Positions 1 to 8,286 of a stretch of DNA of 64,000 bases are shown piece by piece; the stretch's first letter is position 1; the number at the start of each line of letters is the position of its first letter. Location: the NCBI RefSeq assembly GCF_014199525.1, contig NZ_JACHNU010000010.1:56722-120721 (forward strand), read 5' to 3'. A program made the position numbers and the translations under genes. Source of the stretch: Conexibacter arvalis (GTDB lineage Bacteria; Actinomycetota; Thermoleophilia; Solirubrobacterales; Solirubrobacteraceae). The notes under the pieces were generated by a model. It worked only from the letters and a program-made list of their open reading frames with translations. It had not been told where the DNA came from and ran no database searches.

Positions 1-482
1 GACCACGCGCCGAGCCAGCGCGCCGACAGGTCGCGCTGCACGATCCAGGCGCCGGTCGGATCGCTCACGAGCAGCCGGCCGTCCGCCGGCAGCGCCCGTC
101 CGGCCGGCGGGTCGAAGGTCCGCCCGATCCAGTCGCCGACCTTCGCGCCGGCGGGCCCGAGCGCCAGCGCCGCCCCGCCGAGCGCGACGAGCAGCGCGAC
201 GCCCCACCGCCGTGCGCGCCGCGCTCCTCGCCGCGCGCTGGCACCGCGCCGGCCGCGCCCGCGTGCTCCGCCGCCCGCCGCCCCATCCGTCCCGGCCCAC
301 GCCGCCGCGTCGCGATGCGCGTCGCCGCCGGCCGCGCGCCCGGCGGCGAGCGGGTCGCGTGCGTCGTAGGCTGCGCGGACGGCGGTCCACGCGCGTGCGG
401 CGGCGGCCTGCTCGCGCTCGTCGTCGAGCCGGTGCAGACGGTCGGCGAGGGCGGCGTCGAAGCGGTCGCGGCGCACGCTCAT
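1..482 (-). CDS. Anti-sigma factor-like membrane protein, 3' part cut by window edge
   Basis: An open frame of 160 codons without a stop begins at the ATG whose last base overlaps the sigma-factor stop (ATGA at 479-482) and runs off the left edge, so it is a true partial gene. The N-terminal ~85 residues are Arg/Ala-rich and cytoplasmic-looking. One hydrophobic helix follows (about residues 93-110, after RRARRW), then an exported part with repeated Trp and a DPTGAWIVQRDL segment resembling the start of a beta-propeller or TolB-like repeat. Location directly behind an ECF sigma gene, translationally coupled, suggests a membrane anti-sigma factor. No zinc-binding HxxxCxxC anti-sigma motif is seen, so the role is inferred from position and topology only. 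Confidence 0.6.
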   Translation of the reverse strand, partial: MSVRRDRFDAALADRLHRLDDEREQAAAARAWTAVRAAYDARDPLAAGRAAGGDAHRDAAAWAGTDGAAGGGARGRGRRGASARRGARRARRWGVALLVALGGAALALGPAGAKVGDWIGRTFDPPAGRALPADGRLLVSDPTGAWIVQRDLSARWLGAW

Positions 483-1084
483 CCCATCTCCTCTCGCAGC
501 TCGCGCGCGAGCGCGTCGAGACCGCGACGCAGGCGCGAGTTGACCGTCCCGCGCGGCAGCTCCAGCGCCGCGGCGATCTCGCCCGGCGAGTAGTCGAGCA
601 GGTGCCGCAGCACGACGACGGCCCGCTGCTCGGGCGTCAGCGCCGCGAACGCCGCCAGCAGCTCCTCCGAGCAGGCCGGCTCGCGCGGCCGCTCGCTCCC
701 CTGCGCGGCCGGCTCCGGCGCCGCAGTCGCGTCGACTTCGCGCCGGACCCCGCGGGCGCGCGCCCAGTCGATCGCGCGGTTGGCTGCGATCCGCGCCAGC
801 CACGGCGCGAACGGGCGCCGGCGGTCGAAGCGGTCGAGTCGTCCGACCGCGGCGACGAACGCCTCCTGCGCGACGTCCTCCGCCGCCGCGTGGTCGCGCG
901 TGATCAGCAGCGCGACGCGATACGCGGCGCCCCAGTGCCGGCGGAACAGCCGCTCCAGCGCGACCTCCTCGCCCCGCCGCGCCGCCGCGATCAGCGTGCG
1001 ATCGGAGGGCTGTGCGACCTCCTCGCGACGGTCGCGCCCGGGCAGCGGGAGCACGGCGGCGATCGTGTCGGAGACCAAGGCCAT
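479..1084 (-). CDS. ECF-type RNA polymerase sigma factor (sigma-70 family)
   Basis: A 201-residue protein with region 2 at about residues 44-112 (LFRRHWGAAYRVALLITRD, then AEDVAQEAF and a W..RIAANRAIDWAR helix) and region 4 at about 140-195 (LTPEQRAVVVLRHLLDYS, then helix-turn-helix GEIAAALELPRGTVNSRL). Regions 1 and 3 are missing, as expected for group 4 sigma factors, and the length is typical. It would redirect core RNA polymerase to a stress regulon. The downstream gene overlaps its stop and is probably its membrane anti-sigma partner. The target promoters cannot be told from this window. Confidence 0.92.
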   Translation of the reverse strand: MALVSDTIAAVLPLPGRDRREEVAQPSDRTLIAAARRGEEVALERLFRRHWGAAYRVALLITRDHAAAEDVAQEAFVAAVGRLDRFDRRRPFAPWLARIAANRAIDWARARGVRREVDATAAPEPAAQGSERPREPACSEELLAAFAALTPEQRAVVVLRHLLDYSPGEIAAALELPRGTVNSRLRRGLDALARELREEMG

Positions 1085-1178
1085 CGACCGACACTACGGC
1101 TGCCGGCGCGCCAGAGGTCCCTCATCCGGTGCATGGCGTCTCGGAGCTGACCGCGCGGCGGGCCGCGGCCGCCGACCT

Positions 1179-1562
1179 TCACCCGATCGCGGGGTAGGTC
1201 TCCGCGGCGGCCTCGGGGTCGGCGTCGGCGTCGGCGGCGACCTGGCGCCGCAGCAGCGCGAAGGCGAGCAGCGCCGCCGCGACCATCACGCCGGCGGCGA
1301 CCCAGTAGGCGGTCGAGACTGCCGTCGTGACCGCCTCCTTGACGCCCTCGACGACCTCCGGCGGGACCGCTCTGCCGCCCGGCGTCGTCGCGCCCGACGC
1401 CGCCGCGGCGCCCGACGAGGAGAGCGCCGACTCCAGCTCGCGGACCTGGGCGCTCGTCGTCCCCTCGCGCGTGAGCAGCTCGCTGATCTGCGTCAGCTGC
1501 ACGTTGGCGACGACGGTGCCCATCCGGCCGCCCGGCCCGCGATGCTGTGCGCTGATGCGCAT
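1179..1562 (-). pseudogene. C-terminal remnant of an MFS (DHA2-type) transporter
   Basis: This 127-codon frame looks like the last periplasmic loop and last membrane helix of a 14-helix drug-efflux MFS protein: a stretch like GTVVANVQLTQISELL, then VEGVKEAVTTAVSTAYWVA and a hydrophobic helix ending LLAFALLRR with an acidic tail. Intact DHA2 transporters are about 450-550 residues, so more than three quarters is missing. Its upstream end collides with the start of the divergent K+ channel gene (8-bp overlap), leaving no room for a promoter. The most likely explanation is truncation by an old rearrangement. An alternative is a small one-helix membrane protein starting near 1523. Confidence 0.45.
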
Positions 1563-2217
1563 CGGTCCCGGACCCGAGGCTGCCTACCGCTACGGCGTCG
1601 TGCTGCTGATCGCCTTCGCCGCGGTCGTCTTCTTCACGCTCGCTCCCGACACCGCGGTGACGAGAGCGATCGGCCTCGTGCTCGTCACCCTGACGCTGGC
1701 CTTCGCCGTCGTGACCGGCCGCGGCGATGCCGTCCGGCGCGGCGGCACGACGCTCGTGGCGATCGTCGCCGGGATCGCGGCGACGATCGCGATCGTCGTC
1801 GACGGCGCGCCGACGTGGGTCGGCTCGGCGATCGGCGCCGCGCTCGTCATCGGCACGATCGGCGAGCTCGCGAGCGGGATGGTGCGGATGCTGCGCGACC
1901 GCGGCGTCACGATCCAGGCGGTCTCCGGCGCGCTCGCGATCTACCTGCTGCTCGGCCTCTTCTTCTCGCTGGTCGTCGCCGCCGCCGCGCACGCCGGCTC
2001 CGGCGCCTACTTCGCGCAGGGCACCGACGGGACCGCGAGCGATCACGTCTACTACGTCTTCACGACGATGACGACGACCGGCTACGGCGACCTCACGCCC
2101 GCCGACTCGTTCGGACGGGCGCTCGCGGTCGTCGCGATGCTCGTCGGGCAGATCTACCTCGTGACGGTGATCGCGATGCTGGTCGGCAACCTGCGGCGCC
2201 GCGACAGCGGCGCCTGA
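1555..2217 (+). CDS. Potassium channel of the Ion_trans_2 (KcsA-like pore) family
   Basis: A 220-residue membrane protein. About five hydrophobic segments lie in the first 150 residues, then a pore module: helix AIYLLLGLFFSLVVAAA, pore loop YYVFTTMTTTGYGDLTPAD with the selectivity filter TxGYGD at about residues 175-179, and a last helix (AVVAMLVGQIYLVTVIAMLV). The filter makes K+ selectivity very likely. No cytoplasmic RCK or cyclic-nucleotide domain follows. The ATG at 1555 was chosen because upstream in-frame sequence overlaps the opposite-strand remnant and has no membrane character. The downstream neighbour on the other strand is an antiporter, so the locus concerns monovalent cation balance. 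Confidence 0.85.
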   Translation: MRIGPGPEAAYRYGVVLLIAFAAVVFFTLAPDTAVTRAIGLVLVTLTLAFAVVTGRGDAVRRGGTTLVAIVAGIAATIAIVVDGAPTWVGSAIGAALVIGTIGELASGMVRMLRDRGVTIQAVSGALAIYLLLGLFFSLVVAAAAHAGSGAYFAQGTDGTASDHVYYVFTTMTTTGYGDLTPADSFGRALAVVAMLVGQIYLVTVIAMLVGNLRRRDSGA

Positions 2218-2225
2218 CCGGCCGC

Positions 2226-3986
2226 TCACTGCGGCCCGCCGAGCACGAGCAGCAGCTGGCCCGGCTCGGGCCGCGGCGTCTCCCCGCCGGTCAGCGGCAC
2301 GACCGTGCGCGCCCGCCCGTCGCCGTCCTCGAGCACGAGCACGAGCGGCAACGCGCCGGGCCCCGGCGCGGCCGCCGCGCGGACGCGCTCGCCGGCGGCC
2401 CAGCGGCGCGCCAGCGCAGGGGCGGTCGCGCGCTCGCCGAACAGCGGCGGCGTCAGCTCGCTCTCGCGCTCGGCGAGCCGCGGCCTGTCCGGCGCCGGCG
2501 GCAGCGCCAGCACGCGCGCGGCGCCCAGCTCCTCCGCGAGCCGCTCGACGAGCAGCTCGTTGAGCGCGTCGTCGTCGGTCGTCACGAGCACGAGCCCGAT
2601 CGCCTCGTCGAGCGGGTCGTCGTCGGCCGCGCCGTCGCCGAGCAGCGGGTCGGGGCAGACGGCGAGGCCCTCCGCCGCGGCGGCGCGCGCCTCCTCTGCG
2701 CGGCCGCTCCAGATCCGCACGTCGGCGCCGGCCTTCTGGAGCGCCCGCGCGAGGTCGCGCGCCCACGGCGCGCCGCCGACGACCAGCACGCCGGCCGGGT
2801 CGCCGTGCGACAGCCCGGTCGCGCGCGCGACCGCCGGCGCGAGGACGGCGTAGACGACGACCGTCCCGGCGATCACGCAGAAGACGAGCGGGACGACCAG
2901 CTCGGCACCCGGAGCGCCGGCGTCGGCCAGCTCGACGCCGAAGACCGACGCGGTCGAGGCGGCGACGATCCCGCGCGGCGCCAGCGACGCGACGAACGCC
3001 CGCTCGCGCCACGGCAGCCCCGTCCCCCACGTGCTCGCCAGCACCGCCAGCGGCCGCACGACGACCACGAGCACCGCGACGAGCGCGATCGCCGCCCAGC
3101 CGAGGTCGACGACGTCGCCGATCGCGACCGTCGCGGACAGCAGCACGAACAGGAGGCCGAGCAGGATCGCGCCGAGCGTCTCCTTGAACTCGACGATCCG
3201 CGCGATGTCGACGCGCTGCTGGTTGGCGAGCACGAGCCCCATCACGATCGTCGCCACCAGCCCGGCGTCGCTGCGCAGCAGGTCGGCGGCGGCGAACGCC
3301 GCGACGACCGCCATCAGCGTCGCGGCGACCTTCTGGCGCTCGGCCAGCCAGCGGGCGCGCAGCAGCGGCATCAGCAGCAGCGCGCCGGCGGCGCCGCAGG
3401 CGATCCCGCTCAGCATCGTGAGCCCGAAGTCGCCGGCCTGCAGCGAGATCCCGCCGCCGGCGAAGTCGAGCGCGTTGAAGACGACGACCGCCGTGATCGC
3501 GCCGACGGGGTCGACGACGATCCCCTCCCACTTGAGGATCGAGCGGACCGATCTCGCCGGGCGGATGAAGTCGAGCATCGGCAGCACGACGGTCGGCCCG
3601 GAGACGATCACGATCGCCCCCACCAGCAGCGCGATCGCGTGCGGCACGTCGAACAGCAGCTCGACCGCGAGCCAGCTGCCGAGCCACGTGATCAGGGCGC
3701 CGATCGTGACCAGACGCGCCGAGACGGCGCGGACGTTCCCGCGCAGCTCCTCGCGCCGCAGCCCGAGCGCGCCCTCGAAGAGGATGATCCCGACCGCGAT
3801 CGAGATCGCGTCGTCGAGCGCCGGGCCGAGCAGCGCGTCGGGATCGACCAGGCCGGTGACGTCGCCCGCCACCACGCCGACGGCGAGCAGCGGGACGATC
3901 GCGGGGATGACGAGCCGCGCCGCCAGCAGCTGGGCGCCGACGGCGAGGACGACGACGAGCGCCAGCCCGAGCAGCTCGTCATCCAT
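2226..3986 (-). CDS. Na+(K+)/H+ antiporter, CPA1 family, with C-terminal TrkA-N-like domain
   Basis: A 586-residue protein. Residues 1 to about 390 form the membrane exchanger with 11-13 helices, including SGPTVVLPMLDF and the WEGIVVDPVGA motif, whose acidic residue lies at the position of the ion-binding Asp in NhaP-type exchangers. After about residue 395 a soluble part begins with VLVVGGAPWARDLARAL, a Rossmann-like nucleotide-binding start as in TrkA-N/RCK regulatory domains, ending with a TrkA-C-like stretch (LPLVLVLEDGDGR). It should exchange Na+ or K+ for protons under nucleotide control. The convergent K+ channel ends 8 bases away. Which cation is used cannot be decided from sequence. 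Confidence 0.88.
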   Translation of the reverse strand: MDDELLGLALVVVLAVGAQLLAARLVIPAIVPLLAVGVVAGDVTGLVDPDALLGPALDDAISIAVGIILFEGALGLRREELRGNVRAVSARLVTIGALITWLGSWLAVELLFDVPHAIALLVGAIVIVSGPTVVLPMLDFIRPARSVRSILKWEGIVVDPVGAITAVVVFNALDFAGGGISLQAGDFGLTMLSGIACGAAGALLLMPLLRARWLAERQKVAATLMAVVAAFAAADLLRSDAGLVATIVMGLVLANQQRVDIARIVEFKETLGAILLGLLFVLLSATVAIGDVVDLGWAAIALVAVLVVVVRPLAVLASTWGTGLPWRERAFVASLAPRGIVAASTASVFGVELADAGAPGAELVVPLVFCVIAGTVVVYAVLAPAVARATGLSHGDPAGVLVVGGAPWARDLARALQKAGADVRIWSGRAEEARAAAAEGLAVCPDPLLGDGAADDDPLDEAIGLVLVTTDDDALNELLVERLAEELGAARVLALPPAPDRPRLAERESELTPPLFGERATAPALARRWAAGERVRAAAAPGPGALPLVLVLEDGDGRARTVVPLTGGETPRPEPGQLLLVLGGPQ

Positions 3987-4013
3987 CGCGTGCTACCTGC
4001 TGAGCGGGAGCGC

Positions 4014-4505
4014 TCAGTCCTCCTCGGCGAAGGTGGCGCGCAGCTTCGCCTCGTCCTCGTTGGAGAGGTTGGTGTAGAGCAGCTCGGCGTTGGAGAGGTC
4101 GAACTCGGCCTCGACCTTGTCGAGCACGGCGTCGGAGCTGAGCAGGAACAGCGCCGAGGTCCCGGGCGTGATTCTCTCGCGCGCCTGGGCGATGAAGCTG
4201 TCGTCGATGCCGACGTCGCCGAGCGAGCCGGCGAGCGCGCCCGCGGCGGCGCCGACGGCGAGGCCGAGCAGCGGGATGAAGAAGATCAGGCCGAACAGCA
4301 GGCCCCAGAACGCGCCGCCGAGCGCGCCGGCGCCGGCGAGGTTGTGGAGCTGACGCGTCTTCGGCTTCTTCTTGCCCTCCTGCCAGCTGACGACCGCAGC
4401 GTCGTGGATCTTGATCAGGCCCTGCTTCTGGAGCGCCTCGAGCTTCTCGACCGCCCCCTCGGCCCCGGCCGGATCGTTGATCTTCCATACCGTGAGTGTC
4501 GCCAC
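4014..4505 (-). CDS. DUF1269 family membrane protein
   Basis: A 163-residue protein starting at GTG 4505 behind a strong GAAAGGAAAG ribosome site. The N-terminal beta/alpha part (ATLTVWKINDPAGAEGAVEK) is followed by a Gly/Ala-rich double hydrophobic segment (ALGGAFWGLLFGLIFFIPLLG, residues ~62-100) and a C-terminal soluble part with SALFLLSSDAVLDKV. This order is typical for DUF1269, which is often stress-induced in actinobacteria. The biochemical role is unknown. It is divergent from the TetR gene and could be one of its targets. Confidence 0.85.
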   Translation of the reverse strand: MATLTVWKINDPAGAEGAVEKLEALQKQGLIKIHDAAVVSWQEGKKKPKTRQLHNLAGAGALGGAFWGLLFGLIFFIPLLGLAVGAAAGALAGSLGDVGIDDSFIAQARERITPGTSALFLLSSDAVLDKVEAEFDLSNAELLYTNLSNEDEAKLRATFAEED

Positions 4506-4662
4506 GCGGCTTTCCTTTCAGATCGGCGCGCCCGATGCGCGCTACGCCGAGCGCCACGCTACGCCGCGCCCGTGACGCGGTCAACGAAAGAGCGCCGACG
4601 CGTCCGTTTCGTGGAGCTTCGAACCGACGAATCGACACGACTCGCACGGTTATGGTGGATGC

Positions 4663-5349
4663 GTGAGCACGCGCCAACCGCCCCGCTGGAGCCGACTCGA
4701 TCCCGACGTGCGCCGCAGCGAGATCCTCCTCGCCGCGAAGGAGATCTTCGGCACGCGGCCGTACGGGAGCGTGTCGATCACCGCGATCGCGGAGGCGGCC
4801 GGCGTCTCGCGCGCGCTCGTCACCCACTACTTCGGCGGCAAGCGCGAGCTGATGCTCGCGACGCTGCGCGAGTACGGCGCGATGGAGGGGCTCGTGCCGC
4901 GGACCGACCTCGGCCTGCCGGTCGAGGAGACCGTCGCGCGCAACGTCGACGCGTGGCTCGACTTCATGGCCGCCCACAGGGAGCTCGTCTTCGCGATGAC
5001 GAGCGTCTCCGCGCTCGACCGCGACCCCGAGGTCGCGCAGGTGATCGACGACCTGCGCGACGCGACCGTCGACCGGATGCTCGTCAACCACTTCGGCACG
5101 AGCGACGTGCCCGCGCCGATCCGGGTCGTGCTGCGCGGCTACACGGGGCTGGCGCAGGTCGGCGTCGCCGACTGGCTCGTGACCGAGCGCGCCACCCGCG
5201 AGCAGATCCGCGTGCTGCTGACCAAGGGCCTGCTGACGCTGCTCCGCGAGGTGCTGCCGAAGGTCGTCGAGGTCAGCGGGCCCCTCGAGGCCGGCGCCTC
5301 CGGCGGCGAGCACGCGCCTGACGGCGTGGGCGCGCCGGCCGCCGGCTGA
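4663..5349 (+). CDS. TetR/AcrR family transcriptional regulator
   Basis: A 228-residue repressor. The N-terminal DNA-binding domain covers about residues 12-60 (RRSEILLAAKEIFG, then SITAIAEAAGVSRALVTHYF and GGKRELML), a clear TetR helix-turn-helix. The remainder is a helical ligand-binding domain like the actinobacterial TetR_C type (RNVDAWLDFMAAHRELVFA). The start is GTG 4663. It is divergent from the DUF1269 gene with 157 bases between the starts, enough for a shared operator, so control of that gene and of itself is plausible. The ligand is unknown. Confidence 0.92.
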   Translation: MSTRQPPRWSRLDPDVRRSEILLAAKEIFGTRPYGSVSITAIAEAAGVSRALVTHYFGGKRELMLATLREYGAMEGLVPRTDLGLPVEETVARNVDAWLDFMAAHRELVFAMTSVSALDRDPEVAQVIDDLRDATVDRMLVNHFGTSDVPAPIRVVLRGYTGLAQVGVADWLVTERATREQIRVLLTKGLLTLLREVLPKVVEVSGPLEAGASGGEHAPDGVGAPAAG

Positions 5350-5360
5350 CGCCGTGGCGG

Positions 5361-5825
5361 CTACGTCGGCGCCTGCGCCGACGCCTTCATCCCGGCCAGC
5401 TCGAGGTCGAGCGGGTCGACCCACGCCTCGGCCAGCAGCCGCCCGCCAAGGCCCTCCATCTTCTCGCGCAGCGGGATCGCCCAGCGATGCTCGATCAGCG
5501 CGACCGCGGCGGCCGTGCCGGGCGGGATCGCGTCGGCGACGTACCAGACGTCCTCGTCGAGCGCCTCCGCATGGAGCTGCGCCTCCTCGGCCCCGGCCGG
5601 CTCGCTCGTCAGGCCGGTCAGCTCGCCGAGCACGCCCTCGCCGCCGGGCAGCCGCTCCAACTCGAGCACCTGTACGTCGCCGCGCTCGTCCCTGCGCACC
5701 GCAAGCAGGTCGACGAGCCGCACGACGTCGCGCTCGGCCAGCCGCTCCAGCTCCCCGAGGATCTCGCCTCTGGGCTCGCCGCCCGTGAAGCCCAGCACCA
5801 CCAGTTGCATCGGTCCCAGCGTCAT
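5361..5825 (-). CDS. DUF6325-like (DUF1269-related) soluble protein
   Basis: A 154-residue protein with an N-terminal strand-helix unit (MQLVVLGFTGGEPRGEILGELERL), an internal acidic stretch and a second unit (AAVALIEHRWAIPLREKMEGLGG). This is the pattern of the DUF6325 group found beside SHOCT proteins in actinobacteria. The function is unknown. It begins at ATG 5825 after GAGAGGAG and lies 14 bases downstream of the SHOCT gene on the same strand, so the two are very probably co-transcribed. Confidence 0.75.
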   Translation of the reverse strand: MTLGPMQLVVLGFTGGEPRGEILGELERLAERDVVRLVDLLAVRRDERGDVQVLELERLPGGEGVLGELTGLTSEPAGAEEAQLHAEALDEDVWYVADAIPPGTAAAVALIEHRWAIPLREKMEGLGGRLLAEAWVDPLDLELAGMKASAQAPT

Positions 5826-5839
5826 CGTCCCGGCTCCTC

Positions 5840-6157
5840 TCAGCCGCCCTGCAGGATCTTCGCCTTGGCGGCCTCGAACTCGTCCTGCGTCAGCGCGCCC
5901 GCGTCGAGCAGCCCCTTCAGCTCGCCGAGCTTCGCGACGAGGTCGCCGCCCGCGGCCGGCGCCGTCTCGGCTGGGGCCGTCGGCGGGGGCGGCGGGGCCG
6001 CCGCGGGCTGCGCGTAGCGCTCCTGCTCCAGCTCGGAGATGCGCTGCTCCTGCTCGGCCTCGCGATAGCTCGTGCGCTGGGCGCGCTTGCCGGCCGCGTA
6101 GCCCGCGCCGCCCATCATCGCGGCCCGCAGCAGCGGCCGCCGTCGTGGTGCGAACAT
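5840..6157 (-). CDS. SHOCT domain protein with one N-terminal hydrophobic segment
   Basis: A 105-residue protein starting at ATG 6157 after an AGGAGGCGGGTG ribosome site. The N-terminus is basic (MFAPRRRPLLRAAMMGGAGY), then comes a coiled Glu/Gln-rich region, a Pro/Ala linker and a C-terminal SHOCT helix pair (VAKLGELKGLLDAGALTQDE through AAKAKIL). SHOCT units are short oligomerisation modules seen at the ends of many unrelated bacterial proteins. It heads the two-gene operon with the DUF6325 protein and is divergent from the next gene. Confidence 0.85.
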   Translation of the reverse strand: MFAPRRRPLLRAAMMGGAGYAAGKRAQRTSYREAEQEQRISELEQERYAQPAAAPPPPPTAPAETAPAAGGDLVAKLGELKGLLDAGALTQDEFEAAKAKILQGG

Positions 6158-6263
6158 CACCCGCCTCCTGGTCTCCGTGTCAGCGTCAGCACGTTGTGCC
6201 CAGACGGGGCGCGCAGCAACCAGAAGCCGACACCGCGGCCGTCGCTCCGGATACCGTTTCGCA

Positions 6264-7415
6264 ATGCCGATCCGCAGCCGCGTCCTCGTCGCGCTCGCCG
6301 CCCTCCTGAGCGTCGTCGCGCTGCTCGGCACGTGGGTCGACCGCCAGCTGCTGAACACCGACGACTGGACGACGACCAGCGCGGCGCTGCTGCGCGACGA
6401 CGACGTCCGCCAGCCGGTCGCCGACGCAATCGCGGCGCAGGTCGCCGACGGCTCGCGCGCGACCGCGGCGCTCGAGGAGCTGCTGCCGCCGCGGCTGCAG
6501 CCGCTCGCGCCGCAGGCCGGCGCGCTCGTGCGCGAGGCGGCCCAGCGCGCGACCGAGCGGCTGCTCGACGGTCCGCGGGTGCAGCGGCTGTGGGTCGACG
6601 CCAACCGCGTCACGCACGAGCAGCTCGTCGACATCGTCGACGGCGGCGGCGCGGTGATCGCCGGCCGCGGCCTCGTGCTCGACCTGCGCCCGCTCGCGGT
6701 CGAGATCGCGCGGCAGGCCGGCTTCAGCGGCGATCGCGTGGAGCGGCTGCCGGCGCCGCGCGGCCGGATCGTGCTGCTGAGAGAGGACCAGGTCGACGCG
6801 CTGCGCGAGATCGGCGACCTGCTCCACACGCTGTCGTGGCTGCCGGCGCTGCTCGCGCTGGCGCTCTACGCGCTCGCGATCCAGCAGGCGCGCGCCGCCC
6901 GCCGCCGGGCGCTGCTCGCCGCCGGCGCGAGCCTCGCGGCGGTCGGGCTGATCGCGCTGATCGTGCGGCGGGCGGCCGGCCACGTGGTCGTCGACACGGT
7001 CGCCGGCGACGGTCCGTACGTGCCGACCGCGCAGGCGGTCTGGCAGATCGCGACGACGCTCCTCTCCGAGCTGGCGGTCGTCGTGCTGATCGCCGGGCTC
7101 CTCACCGCGCTCGGCGCCTGGCTCGCCGGGCCGGGGCGCCGCGCCAGCTGGCTGCGGGCGCGGATCGCGCCGGCGCTCGCGACCGACCCGGCGGCCGTGC
7201 TCGGCGTCACCGTGCTCGTCTACCTCGCGCTGCTGGCATGGGGGCCGCTGGCGGTCCTGCGGCGGCCGCTGGCGATCGCGGTCCTCGGCCTCCTGCTCGT
7301 CGCCGGCGTGTGGCTGCTGCGGCTGCAGGTCGTGCGCGAGCGCGCCGCCGCGGCGGCCGTCGCGGACAGCGGTGCCACGCCATCCGGCGACGGCCCGCCC
7401 GCCGGCGCGAGATGA
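6264..7415 (+). CDS. Integral membrane protein of unknown function
   Basis: A 383-residue protein. An N-terminal helix (VLVALAALLSVVALLGTWVD) is followed by a ~190-residue extracytoplasmic helical domain rich in Ala/Asp/Arg, then four or five membrane helices (WLPALLALALYALAI, LLAAGASLAAVGLIALIV, ELAVVVLIAGLLTALGAWL, VLGVTVLVYLALLAW, LAIAVLGLLLVAGVWLL). One helix, a large exported domain and a C-terminal helix bundle is a common topology of uncharacterised actinobacterial membrane proteins. It is followed after 7 bases by the YihY gene, so they probably form an operon. I do not recognise a family with a known function. Confidence 0.75.
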   Translation: MPIRSRVLVALAALLSVVALLGTWVDRQLLNTDDWTTTSAALLRDDDVRQPVADAIAAQVADGSRATAALEELLPPRLQPLAPQAGALVREAAQRATERLLDGPRVQRLWVDANRVTHEQLVDIVDGGGAVIAGRGLVLDLRPLAVEIARQAGFSGDRVERLPAPRGRIVLLREDQVDALREIGDLLHTLSWLPALLALALYALAIQQARAARRRALLAAGASLAAVGLIALIVRRAAGHVVVDTVAGDGPYVPTAQAVWQIATTLLSELAVVVLIAGLLTALGAWLAGPGRRASWLRARIAPALATDPAAVLGVTVLVYLALLAWGPLAVLRRPLAIAVLGLLLVAGVWLLRLQVVRERAAAAAVADSGATPSGDGPPAGAR

Positions 7416-7422
7416 TCGGTCG

Positions 7423-8286
7423 ATGACCGACGAACGCGATCCGCTCGAGTGGCTGAGCCGGCCGATCGCCGGCCGCACCGTCCCGGCGCGCGCGGTCGAG
7501 CTGGTGCGCGCCTGCCTCGACCGGCTCGTCCGCATCCAGTTCGTCGACCGCGCCGTCGCGCTCGGCTCGCTCGCCTTCACGGCGATGGTCCCGCTGCTGG
7601 TGATCGTCGCCGCGTACGCGCCCGGCAGCGAGAGCGTCGCCGGCACCCTGATCGAGCGCTTCAAGCTCAGCGGGGCGAGTGCCGAGCTGATGGAGGAGGT
7701 CTTCACCCAGCCCGACAGCTCGCGCGGCGCGATCTCGGTCGCCGGCGCGCTCCTGCTGGTCGGCTCCGCGCTCAGCTTCACGCGCGCGCTGCAGCGGCTG
7801 TACGAGCTGGCGTGGCGGCTGCAGACGCGCGGCTGGAAGGGGACGGTCGCCGGGTTGAAGTGGCTCGCCGGGGTGGCGCTGTGGACGACGATCTTCGCGG
7901 CCGTGCGCACGTGGCTCAACGACCACACCGGCGCGCTCGTCTCGCTGATCGTCGCGCTCGCCTCCAGCGCCGTGCTGTGGCTGCTGACGCCGTTCGTGCT
8001 GCTCGGCGGCCGGGTCGCGTGGCGCAGGCTCGTGCCGACCGCGCTGCTGACCTCGCTCGGCATGAGCGCGCTGTCGATCGGCTCGGTCGTCTACATGCCC
8101 CAGGCGATCGCCGAGTCGGCCGACCGCTACGGCTCGATCGGGATCGCGATCTCGCTCGTCTCGTGGCTGGTCGGAATCGGCTTCGTGCTCGTCTTCTGCG
8201 CGGCGATCGGCGCGGTGCTCGGCGGCGAGACCGACGCGCCGCCGAGAGCCGCGCCGCCGCAGGTCAGCCAGCCGGCATCGCGATGA
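7423..8286 (+). CDS. YihY/BrkB family inner-membrane protein
   Basis: A 287-residue protein with about six helices. The family hallmark is visible: RIQFVDRAVALGSLAFTAMVPLLV near the N-terminus, an extracytoplasmic loop, then ISVAGALLLVGSALSFTRALQRLYELAW, followed by four further helices. The ATG at 7423 is preferred over an upstream frame because it aligns with the family start. YihY proteins were once called ribonuclease BN; this is not a nuclease, and the role in the envelope is unknown. Its 3' end overlaps the convergent VOC gene by 23 bases. A paralogue lies at 59874-60740. Confidence 0.85.
   Translation: MTDERDPLEWLSRPIAGRTVPARAVELVRACLDRLVRIQFVDRAVALGSLAFTAMVPLLVIVAAYAPGSESVAGTLIERFKLSGASAELMEEVFTQPDSSRGAISVAGALLLVGSALSFTRALQRLYELAWRLQTRGWKGTVAGLKWLAGVALWTTIFAAVRTWLNDHTGALVSLIVALASSAVLWLLTPFVLLGGRVAWRRLVPTALLTSLGMSALSIGSVVYMPQAIAESADRYGSIGIAISLVSWLVGIGFVLVFCAAIGAVLGGETDAPPRAAPPQVSQPASR

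Noticed and set aside
780..5321. Plus-strand open frame of 1513 codons
   Set aside because: It crosses the sigma, channel, antiporter and TetR genes in the wrong frame; composition is Arg/Asp/Ala shadow typical of high-GC third-position bias, with no domain.
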